This document shows positions 7,026 through 13,072 of a stretch of DNA of 13,072 bases, one piece after another. Below the pieces are notes generated by a model, which saw only the letters and a list, made by a program, of their open reading frames with translations, was not told the origin of the DNA and made no database searches. A program made the position numbers and the translations under genes. Source of the stretch: Spirochaetota bacterium (GTDB taxonomy: Bacteria > Spirochaetota > Spirochaetia > DSM-27196 > PWMO01); assembly GCA_009908925.1 (NCBI GenBank), contig JAAAOH010000108.1, positions 1 to 13,072 of the forward strand. The letters run 5' to 3'. The number at the start of each line of letters is the position of its first letter. Positions within the stretch are counted from its first letter, which is position 1.

Positions 7026-7046
7026 GGGGGCGGGAGCTGCTATCTT
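7017..7046 (+). promoter_or_regulatory. Weak candidate promoter for thyX
   Basis: TTGGAC (7017-7022) and TATCTT (7041-7046) are 18 bases apart, matching the consensus at 3/6 and 4/6. A start near 7053 would leave a leader of about 20 bases containing the strong ribosome site. The match is weak and thyX may be read from the capA promoter instead. Confidence 0.25.
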
Positions 7047-7073
7047 TGCGCAACGAGAGGGGAGGATATCAGC

Positions 7074-7946
7074 ATGGCACACAGCGTCGTTCCCGAGGCC
7101 GAGGAAATCCTCGACCAGGAGTTCCGCGTACTCGATAAAGGCTTCGTTCGGCTCGTGGATTATCTCGGCGGCGATGAGCGCATCGTGCAGTCGGCGCGGG
7201 TGTCCTACGGCGCCGGCACCAAGACCTTTCGCGAGGACCGGGGGCTCATCAGGTACCTCATGCGCAACGAGCACAGCTCTCCCTTCGAGCAGGTGGTGCT
7301 CACCTTCCATGTCAAAGTGCCCATTTTCGTGGCCCGCCAATGGATCCGCCACCGTACCGCGCGGGTAAACGAGATCTCCGGGCGCTACAGCGTCATGACC
7401 TCGGAGTTCTACGTGCCGGAGGGCCAAAACATTGCGCTTCAGAGCGAGAACAACCGCCAGGGACGCGAGGCCGATGCGGTCACGCCGGAGATGCAGCAGG
7501 AGATAGCAGAGAGGCTTGCAGACGAGCAGAAACGCTCATACGGTTCCTACGAGAAGCTCCTCGATGAGGGCCTCGCCCGCGAGCTTGCCCGCATCAACCT
7601 GCCGTTGAGTCTCTACACCGAGATGTATTGGCAGATCGACCTGCACAATCTGTTTCACTTCCTGAAGCTGCGTATGGACAATCACGCGCAGTATGAGATC
7701 CGCGCCTATGCCGATACGATGTTCGACATTGCCAAACGGGTTTCGCCCGCTGCTTGCGAGGCCTTCACCGACTACGTGGTCGAGTCTGTCAGATTCTCCG
7801 GTGCCGAGGCCGAGGCCTTGAGATCTGCACTGGGACTGGCCGCGAGCGAGCCCGCGGTCCCGCCGCATCTCGAGCAGGCGGCCGAGGCGGCCGGCATCAC
7901 CGGTAAAGCGCTGTCTCGGTTTCTCGGGAAGCTCTCGCACGAATGA
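7074..7946 (+). CDS. thyX: Flavin-dependent thymidylate synthase (ThyX)
   Basis: A 290-residue enzyme that methylates dUMP to dTMP using methylene-tetrahydrofolate, FAD and NADPH. The diagnostic RHR-x7-S motif is present as Arg92-His93-Arg94 to Ser102 (IRHRTARVNEISGRYSVM). Other conserved parts are ARVSYGAGTKTFREDRGLIRYL near the N-terminus, the EHSSPFEQVVLTFHVKVPIFVARQW run, and LPLSLYTEMYWQIDLHNLFHFLKLR with NHAQYEIRAYA. It is longer than many ThyX proteins: about 40 extra residues after the catalytic fold end in a helical, acidic then basic tail. ATG 7074 has a strong AGGGGAGG ribosome site about 9 bases upstream. It leads a likely operon with cutA (16-base gap). The window shows only ThyX, so whether the genome also has ThyA is unknown. 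Confidence 0.96.
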   Translation: MAHSVVPEAEEILDQEFRVLDKGFVRLVDYLGGDERIVQSARVSYGAGTKTFREDRGLIRYLMRNEHSSPFEQVVLTFHVKVPIFVARQWIRHRTARVNEISGRYSVMTSEFYVPEGQNIALQSENNRQGREADAVTPEMQQEIAERLADEQKRSYGSYEKLLDEGLARELARINLPLSLYTEMYWQIDLHNLFHFLKLRMDNHAQYEIRAYADTMFDIAKRVSPAACEAFTDYVVESVRFSGAEAEALRSALGLAASEPAVPPHLEQAAEAAGITGKALSRFLGKLSHE

Positions 7947-7962
7947 TACACGGAGGGAACGC

Positions 7963-8322
7963 ATGATCCGCGACGACACTGAGGGCTACGTGATGGCCGT
8001 CACAACCATAGAGCCCGAGAGGGGCCGTGAGCTCGCGGCCGGCCTCGTGGAGGCGGGGCTGGCGGCCTGTGTGCAGGTCGTACCGAAGGTCGAGAGCTTC
8101 TACGTGTGGCAGGGAAAGGTGGAAACCGACCCCGAGGCGGTGCTTCTCTGTAAGACGCACCGGCGGAAGCTTCCAGATATCGAGAAACACTTCGCCGATC
8201 ACCATGGCTATGACGTGCCGGAGCTGATCGCCGTACCCATCACCGCCGGGCTCGACAGCTACGTATCCTGGATGGGCGAGACCCTCGGGCTGAGCTCGCG
8301 GGAAGGAACGTCCCGGACATGA
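7963..8322 (+). CDS. cutA: CutA1-like divalent-cation tolerance protein
   Basis: A 119-residue small cytoplasmic protein of the CutA1 family, which forms very stable trimers with a ferredoxin-like fold. The name comes from copper tolerance in E. coli; the general role is unsettled. Family signs: VMAVTTIEPERGRELAAGLVEAGLAACVQVVP at the N-terminus, ESFYVWQGKVETDPEAVLLCKT in the middle and HHGYDVPELIAVPI then YVSWMGETLG at the end, the usual order and length. ATG 7963 is preceded by GGAGGG at 7951-7956. It lies 16 bases after thyX and its stop overlaps the next start as ATGA, so the three genes are probably one transcript. The last ten or so residues (SSREGTSRT) are an unstructured tail. Confidence 0.93.
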   Translation: MIRDDTEGYVMAVTTIEPERGRELAAGLVEAGLAACVQVVPKVESFYVWQGKVETDPEAVLLCKTHRRKLPDIEKHFADHHGYDVPELIAVPITAGLDSYVSWMGETLGLSSREGTSRT

Positions 8323-10760
8323 GAAACCGGACTCACGTCGGGACCTCGCTTCCGCCGGGAGGAATTCCGATCTCGCCGATCGAGGAAAGCACGCGCTCGA
8401 GCGGCCGTGTGGTCGATGTAGGCACCGGAGCGGGTGCTGCCGAGGCCGCCCCCGGGGACGATCGACTGAGCTTTATCACCTTCGAGAAGGGCACCGCCGC
8501 CGTTCGCTTCTACCCCGGCGGCATCGTTCGCATCACGCTTTCCCGAGCGGACGCGCGGAAGGCGGCGCCGTCCTACGCGATCGCAGGGACGGCCCCCGAG
8601 ACGCTCGCGCCCGCCGTCGACGACGGCACCGAGCAGCTCGTGCTTGTCGCGGAGGGGCTCACCCTTCGCATCGAGCGAGAGACCGGAGACTTCGAGCTTC
8701 GCAGAGATCCCGGAGACAGCAGGCTCGCGACCATGGGCGGGGCATTTCGCTACAACCGCCGGGTGATGGGTATGCGCTTCCCGCTCGGCGCAGACGACAG
8801 GGTCTACGGACTCGGCGAGAAGACCGGTTTTCTCGACAAGCGCGGGCGGGGCTACCGCATGTGGAACACCGACGAGTCGACCCATCTGCCGACCGGGGAT
8901 CCGCTCTACGTCACCGTGCCGCTTGTTATCCGCTCCGACCGGCAGGGGGCGGTGGGCGTCTTTTTCGATGAACCTGCGCGCTCGTGGTTCGACATCGGTT
9001 CGGCGCGGCCCGACGTCTGGAGCGTGGCCGCGGAAAGCTCCCAGCTCGACTTCTATGTCATCGTCGCCGACCAGGTCTCCGGCGTCGTCGAGCGCTACAC
9101 CGCACTGACCGGCCGAATGCCGTTGCCTCCCGCATGGGCGCTGGGTTTCCAGCAGAGTCGTTACAGCTACTACCCCGACACACGGGTGCGGGAGGTTGCC
9201 GAGACCTTCCGGGGCAAACAGATTCCCTGTGACGCCGTGTATCTCGATATCGACTACATGGACGGGTACCGGGTGTTTACCTGGGACCCCGAGTGGTTCC
9301 CCTCTCCCGCTCGTCTTGCGGAGGATCTCTCGGACCTGGGGATGCGAGTCGTAACGATAGTTGATCCGGGCGTGAAGCTCGACCCGGATTACCACGTCTA
9401 CCGAAGCGGGCTCGCCGGCGATCATTTCTGCCGTCGCCCCACGGGAGAGGTCTACGAGGGCGAGGTATGGGCCGGCCCCTCCGCATTCCCGGACTTTACC
9501 CGCGCCGAGACACGTAGCTGGTGGGCCGAACTCCACGAGGCACTGCTCGCGAACGGCGTGGCCGGTATCTGGAACGACATGAACGAGCCCGCGGATTTCT
9601 CCGGAGACTTTGAGATCCGCACCGATTTCACCCCGCCGGCGGACGTTACCGTGCGCCCCGACGGGGAGGGAACGCGGGCGCTGGAGCGATACCACAACGT
9701 CTACGGCCACAACATGTGCCGCGCCACCACCGAAGCCTTCGAGCGCCACCTCCCCGGGCAGCGACCCTTTGTCCTCACCCGCGCCGCCTACGCCGGCACC
9801 CAGCGATACGCGGCGGTGTGGACCGGCGACAACCACAGCTGGTGGGAACACCTCGCCTCGATGATCCCCATGGTGCTCAACATGGGCCTCTCGGGCTTTC
9901 CCTTCGTCGGTGCCGACGTCGCCGGATTCGAGGCCGACGCCACGCCCGAGCTCTTCGCACGCTGGATCGAGGCGGCCGCCTTCATGCCGTTCTTCCGGGC
10001 ACATACATCGGCCCGTACCCGGGCGCACGAGCCCTGGTCCTTCGGCACCGAGGTCGAGCAGATCGCGAGATACTACGTGGAGCTTCGCTACTATCTGCTC
10101 CCCTACATATACGGGCTCTTTCACGAGGCGGCGCGACACGGATCACCGGTTGCGCGGCCGCTTCTGTGGCACTATCCCGCCGACGAGCGTACGCGGAACC
10201 TCAACGACGAGTTTCTCCTCGGCGCGGATCTCCTCGTTGCGCCGATTCTCTCTCCCGGCGCTCAGGCACGCTCCGTCTATCTGCCGCAGGGAGAATGGTA
10301 CGACTTCTGGTCGGAGGAGTTGCTCCGGGGTCCCTCCGATATCATCGCACAGGCTCCGCTCGACACCCTTCCCCTTTACGTACGCGCCCCCTCAGTGGTG
10401 CCGACCGCCGCGCCGTCGCGAAATGCCGAGGACACTTTGGCCGGCGAGATCACCCTCCACATCTACCCCGGAACTCGGGCGGTTGATGAACACAGCGCCG
10501 TGCGGCTCTACCATGACGACGGGATCTCACTTTCTTACCAGGAGGGAAACCGCAGCGTGAGAGATGTGCGCCTGTCGGTCGGGTCCGAGGAGGTCCGTGT
10601 TGCGGTGGTTGACGAGCATCCGGGCTACGACAATGCACCCGCAGCATATTCCCTCATTCTTCATGAGGACGGAGGGCGGAAGGACGCGGTTGCCGTGCCG
10701 GCTGCCGAGGACAAGGGCAACGGCGAGGTCGACCGGGTCGTCTTTCGGCGCGGAGACTGA
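8319..10760 (+). CDS. Glycoside hydrolase family 31 (alpha-glucosidase-like)
   Basis: An 813-residue cytoplasmic-looking enzyme (no signal peptide) likely to release alpha-linked glucose, or less probably xylose, from oligosaccharides. Layout: a poorly conserved N-terminal 50 residues, an N-terminal beta-sandwich domain (to about 270, with YGLGEKTGFLDKRG and YRMWNTDEST), a catalytic TIM barrel (about 270-600) and C-terminal beta domains. Catalytic signatures: the nucleophile Asp420 in GIWNDMNEP and the acid/base Asp504 in WTGDNHSWWEHL. Substrate-site strands YLDIDYMDGYRVFTWDPEWFP and FVGADVAGFEADATPELFARW, then FFRAHT, are as in alpha-glucosidases of the family. WNTD favours alpha-glucosidase over alpha-xylosidase, but substrate is inferred. 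The start overlaps the cutA stop by 4 bases, with GGAAGGA upstream. No transporter or sugar regulator is adjacent, unlike most carbohydrate-use loci. Confidence 0.93.
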   Translation: MRNRTHVGTSLPPGGIPISPIEESTRSSGRVVDVGTGAGAAEAAPGDDRLSFITFEKGTAAVRFYPGGIVRITLSRADARKAAPSYAIAGTAPETLAPAVDDGTEQLVLVAEGLTLRIERETGDFELRRDPGDSRLATMGGAFRYNRRVMGMRFPLGADDRVYGLGEKTGFLDKRGRGYRMWNTDESTHLPTGDPLYVTVPLVIRSDRQGAVGVFFDEPARSWFDIGSARPDVWSVAAESSQLDFYVIVADQVSGVVERYTALTGRMPLPPAWALGFQQSRYSYYPDTRVREVAETFRGKQIPCDAVYLDIDYMDGYRVFTWDPEWFPSPARLAEDLSDLGMRVVTIVDPGVKLDPDYHVYRSGLAGDHFCRRPTGEVYEGEVWAGPSAFPDFTRAETRSWWAELHEALLANGVAGIWNDMNEPADFSGDFEIRTDFTPPADVTVRPDGEGTRALERYHNVYGHNMCRATTEAFERHLPGQRPFVLTRAAYAGTQRYAAVWTGDNHSWWEHLASMIPMVLNMGLSGFPFVGADVAGFEADATPELFARWIEAAAFMPFFRAHTSARTRAHEPWSFGTEVEQIARYYVELRYYLLPYIYGLFHEAARHGSPVARPLLWHYPADERTRNLNDEFLLGADLLVAPILSPGAQARSVYLPQGEWYDFWSEELLRGPSDIIAQAPLDTLPLYVRAPSVVPTAAPSRNAEDTLAGEITLHIYPGTRAVDEHSAVRLYHDDGISLSYQEGNRSVRDVRLSVGSEEVRVAVVDEHPGYDNAPAAYSLILHEDGGRKDAVAVPAAEDKGNGEVDRVVFRRGD

Positions 10761-10790
10761 CGGCGCCGCGGGCTAAGAAGCCCGGCGCCG
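10761..10790. terminator. GC-rich hairpin between convergent genes
   Basis: Directly after the GH31 stop, CGGCGCC-GC-GGGCT pairs with AGCCC-GGCGCCG across a short AAGA loop, giving a stem of about 12 pairs with a 2-base bulge. Neither strand has a following T tract, so it is not a classical intrinsic terminator. Its place between two convergent genes suggests a two-way transcript end or a stabilising 3' hairpin. Confidence 0.5.
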
Positions 10791-10813
10791 TGCGCTACAG
10801 CGTTGCGCCGGAG

Positions 10814-11635
10814 CTACACCGTGACAATGTAAAGTGCCGCGCCGGCGGCGCTCGAGAGCACGCAACTCACCGCATTGACGACATCATTGGTCACAGCGGC
10901 GAAACCGCGGGTCAACGTATTTGGTTGTTTATCGAGACTCGCGAGTCTGCGCTCTGTGGTGGCGCCGGTGTTGCTGTCGGCGTACTGAGCCTGCAGGGTG
11001 GCACCGAGAATGCTGTCGATGACGGAGCCGAAGAATCCGCCACCGGTAACGACAGCGAACACGGAGGCAAGCGCCGGTGACCAGCCGGTGGTGAGGCCGT
11101 AGCCCGCGGTGAACACCGCCGCGATAAGCGCTGAGCCGGCCGCCGAGGCCCCGAAGCCGAGCGGCGTCACCCCGCCGGAGGTTCCGCGCGGAAGGGGTTT
11201 GCCGGTGAGGATGGAGACCGGACGCCGGGAGGAGAGCACGCCGATCTCGCTTGCCCAGGTGTCGGCGTTGGCCGCCGCAAAGGAGATCGCGACGGCTATG
11301 AGAAACATGGGCGCCCCCGTGGCCGCCCAGCCGGCGCTCATGATGAGACCGACCCCGCCATTTGCGAGCACCTGCACGTGATCCCGTCGGCTTCCTTTTT
11401 CGTGGAGCACTGAGAGATCATCCTTGGCGCTTGCCTTGAGATGGCTCAGTACGGAAGAGGAGCCGAAGAACATCATCAACAGGACCCAGGAAATCCATCC
11501 GCCAAAGAAGAGTATCCCCGCGCCCACGGCGAACCCCGCGCAGGCACCGCTCGCGGTGACCGCCTCACGCCTTCGCGCACCGAGGGCGGCAACGCCGTTG
11601 AGAACAATTGCGATGAGGAGCCCGGCGATGTTCAT
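10814..11635 (-). CDS. DUF92 family membrane protein (VTE6-like, putative isoprenyl-phosphate kinase)
   Basis: A 273-residue integral membrane protein with about six to seven hydrophobic segments, typical in length for the DUF92/TIGR00297 family. Visible marks: the LLMMFFGSSSVLSHLKASAK loop after the first segments, RRDHVQVLANGG, AANADTWASEIGVLS, PRGTSGGVTPLGFGAS and GGFFGSVIDSILGATLQAQY. The family includes plant VTE6, which phosphorylates phytyl phosphate to the diphosphate; most bacterial members are untested. Its ATG overlaps the stop of the SEC59/VTE5-like gene as ATGA, which strongly suggests joint function. The inferred role is the second phosphorylation of an isoprenoid alcohol; the substrate is unknown. 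The family name is far better supported than the reaction. Confidence 0.88.
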   Translation of the reverse strand: MNIAGLLIAIVLNGVAALGARRREAVTASGACAGFAVGAGILFFGGWISWVLLMMFFGSSSVLSHLKASAKDDLSVLHEKGSRRDHVQVLANGGVGLIMSAGWAATGAPMFLIAVAISFAAANADTWASEIGVLSSRRPVSILTGKPLPRGTSGGVTPLGFGASAAGSALIAAVFTAGYGLTTGWSPALASVFAVVTGGGFFGSVIDSILGATLQAQYADSNTGATTERRLASLDKQPNTLTRGFAAVTNDVVNAVSCVLSSAAGAALYIVTV

Positions 11636-12309
11636 GCGAACACCCCGTTATAGAAAAGTGCCGTGAGGATGGGTACGGTGATGTTGTCGACACCGTAAGG
11701 GGTCGCGAACTCCACGACGGTGGCGGCGACGGCGGTGATGAGTGCCGGCACGATGGCTGCCGCGAGAACTCCGCCGCGGGAGGGGTGGGCGAAGTAGGTG
11801 AACAGGGCTGCCATGACGGCGGAGGCGAGGAACATGGTGAGCGTCCCCGCCAGCGACTTTCGGCCGCCGAGAAGGTAAACAACCGGACTACGCGCCGCGC
11901 GTCCTACCAGAGAAGCAAGCCCGTCGCCGTAGCCAAGGGTCAGTATCCCGATCCCGGCGACGTATGCAGGCATCGGACCGACGTAGGAAAGCAGCACGAG
12001 CAGGAGCAACGAAACGGGGAAGTAGATTGTCCCGAGGTTGGTCCGGGCGGCTTCGTCTTCCATTGCCTCGAACAGGCGGGTGCGATGTGAGTAATAGTTC
12101 AGCACGATGAACACCACCGGTCCCACCGCAGCAAAGACGACGCCGTCATGAAAATACATCGCCATGAGCCACCAGTGGGAGACGCCGATGTGGACGATCT
12201 TCCGCGAGACGGTCGAGTCGACGAGCCCTCCCCGCCACAGTAGCTGCGCGAGGCCGATGAGCGCAAAGATGAAAACGAACTCGGTTGCAAGGCCGATCCA
12301 GTTCAACAT
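11632..12309 (-). CDS. SEC59/VTE5-like polyprenol or phytol kinase family protein
   Basis: A 225-residue protein with about six or seven membrane segments. It resembles CTP-dependent dolichol and phytol kinases, which add the first phosphate to a membrane isoprenoid alcohol. Seen in order: RKIVHIGVSHWWL (a conserved early motif with RKxxH), YYSHRTRLF, LGTIYFPVSLLLLV, LGYGDGLASLVGR (metal/nucleotide site), GGRKSLAGTLTMF and VEFATPYGVDNITVPILTAL, all as in SEC59/VTE5-type proteins. ATG 12309 is chosen as it precedes the first membrane segment; a TTG start at 12348 or a GTG in between would add up to 13 residues, and none has a clear ribosome site. It lies 57 bases after apbE, and overlaps the DUF92 gene by 4 bases. 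Confidence 0.87.
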   Translation of the reverse strand: MLNWIGLATEFVFIFALIGLAQLLWRGGLVDSTVSRKIVHIGVSHWWLMAMYFHDGVVFAAVGPVVFIVLNYYSHRTRLFEAMEDEAARTNLGTIYFPVSLLLLVLLSYVGPMPAYVAGIGILTLGYGDGLASLVGRAARSPVVYLLGGRKSLAGTLTMFLASAVMAALFTYFAHPSRGGVLAAAIVPALITAVAATVVEFATPYGVDNITVPILTALFYNGVFA

Positions 12310-12366
12310 TGGCCGCTTCACTATACGAAAACCGGCGCTACGGGGCAACGTCGTCGACGCCGTTGC

Positions 12367-13072
12367 TTATGACGACGCCGTTTCTGAGCCTTGCTCTGCC
12401 TCCGCGGCATCTCGGCGAGCAGCGTCGAGGTCGACGATCTCGAATGATTCATGCGTGACCTCGAAACTTTCCGCCATTCCCGATGTCATGTAGACGCTGC
12501 GCTCCTTGGTCACGAACGCGGCCTCGATACCGTCGAGACTCTCGATGAGCTCCGCGCCCCGCTCGACCCCCATCACGTAGACCGCAGTAGAAAGCGTGTC
12601 GGCCTCTGTGGAGTCGCCGGCCACAATCGTGACGCTCGAGAGGCCGGTGCGGGCGGGATGGCCCGTTTCTGAGTTTATGATGTGATGGTAGCGAACGCCG
12701 TCTGCTTCAAAGTAGCGCTCGTAATCACCGGAGGTCACCACGGTCATCGCCTCGTCCTCGACGATGCCGAGGAACTCGCCGCGGTTTTGCCGGGGGTTCT
12801 GTATACCGATTTTCCATTTGCTTCCGTCGGGCTTTACACCGATCGCGAGAATATTTCCCCCGAAGTCGAGCAGGGCGTGCTCGATGCCCTCCTCGCGGAG
12901 GATGCGAGCCACCTCCTCGGCGGCGTAACCCTTAGCGATGCCGCCGACATCGAGGCCCATGCCCTCTTCGGGCAGATAGATCGTCTGCTCCTCGGCATCG
13001 AGGCGCACTTTTCGGTAGTCGACCTTCTCGAGACGCTCGGCGATCTCCTCCTCCGAGGGCACGGCGGCGTAC
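12367..13072 (-). CDS. apbE: ApbE family FAD:protein FMN transferase, 5' end missing
   Basis: The frame is open to the right edge, so the N-terminus, where a lipoprotein signal is common in this family, is not visible; about 234 residues remain. The family splits FAD and attaches FMN to a threonine of target proteins such as Rnf or Nqr subunits; a spirochaete member is also reported as an FAD pyrophosphatase. Seen: the GMGLDVGGIAKGYAAEEV motif, LLDFGGNILAIG, WKIGIQNP, VTSGDYERYF, YHHIINSETGHPA and the metal-site region DSTEADTLSTAVYVMG, then MTSGMAESFEV. Which reaction this copy favours cannot be told by eye. A short acidic/alanine tail ends the protein. It is the first visible gene of a likely operon with the two membrane kinase-like genes. 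Confidence 0.92.
   Translation of the reverse strand, partial: YAAVPSEEEIAERLEKVDYRKVRLDAEEQTIYLPEEGMGLDVGGIAKGYAAEEVARILREEGIEHALLDFGGNILAIGVKPDGSKWKIGIQNPRQNRGEFLGIVEDEAMTVVTSGDYERYFEADGVRYHHIINSETGHPARTGLSSVTIVAGDSTEADTLSTAVYVMGVERGAELIESLDGIEAAFVTKERSVYMTSGMAESFEVTHESFEIVDLDAARRDAAEAEQGSETASS

Noticed and set aside
8259..10139. Long open frame on the minus strand (626 codons) across the GH31 gene
   Set aside because: It is the mirror of a GC-rich coding gene with clear catalytic motifs on the + strand. Its translation is rich in Gly, Val, Arg and His with no family likeness.
12310..12348. TTG 12348 start for the SEC59/VTE5-like gene
   Set aside because: There is no ribosome binding site, and the added residues are not membrane or motif sequence. 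ATG 12309 sits just before the first membrane segment, though this is not firm.
1..13072. tRNA, rRNA, CRISPR array, toxin-antitoxin pair, riboswitch or phage genes
   Set aside because: None was seen. There are no regularly spaced repeats, no cloverleaf-like sequences in the gaps, and the only mobile element is the single IS. The metY leader, where a methionine riboswitch might sit, is outside the window.

Overview
The window is a gene-dense stretch of a GC-rich bacterial chromosome with short intergenic gaps, several 4-base ATGA gene overlaps and frequent C or G at third codon positions. I saw no rRNA or tRNA gene, CRISPR array or phage module. The gene set (ThyX-type thymidylate synthase, an ApbE-type flavin transferase, a GH31 glucosidase, a DUF92 protein) would fit a free-living spirochaete. 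That placement is inference from gene content and protein style, with low to moderate certainty.

Left part (1-4457, mostly + strand). It opens with the 3' end of an O-acetylhomoserine sulfhydrylase gene (metY). metX (homoserine O-acetyltransferase) follows after 3 bases, so the pair makes and uses O-acetylhomoserine in methionine synthesis. A small membrane-anchored protein of unknown function overlaps metX by 4 bases, and a class I SAM-dependent methyltransferase follows. An insertion sequence of about 1.36 kb (about 2996-4356) sits at the methyltransferase 3' end. It has 21/24-matched terminal inverted repeats and one DDE-type transposase with a zinc-finger-like N-terminus. The methyltransferase stop codon is formed at the IS junction. 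Joining the two flanks restores an open frame of 27 more codons, so the IS probably cut the C-terminus off this gene.

Middle part (4458-10790). A secreted M23-type metallopeptidase gene (- strand) and a CapA-family membrane-anchored protein gene (+ strand) diverge from a 78-base gap. The gap and the start of capA hold two good sigma-70-like promoters facing opposite ways, with -10 boxes that overlap by two bases. The capA-side promoter would start transcription at the GTG start codon, giving a leaderless mRNA. Next come thyX, cutA and a GH31 alpha-glucosidase-like gene, closely packed and probably co-transcribed. A GC-rich hairpin without a T tract separates them from the convergent genes that follow.

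Right part (10814-13072, - strand). An ApbE family FAD:protein FMN transferase (5' end outside the window) is followed by two polytopic membrane proteins overlapping by 4 bases. One resembles the dolichol/phytol kinase (SEC59/VTE5) family and the other the DUF92 (VTE6-like) family. In plants these two families phosphorylate phytol in two steps, so this pair is a candidate two-step isoprenoid-alcohol salvage module. It is the most interesting functional hypothesis here. I did not find a clearly new multi-gene defence or mobile system.
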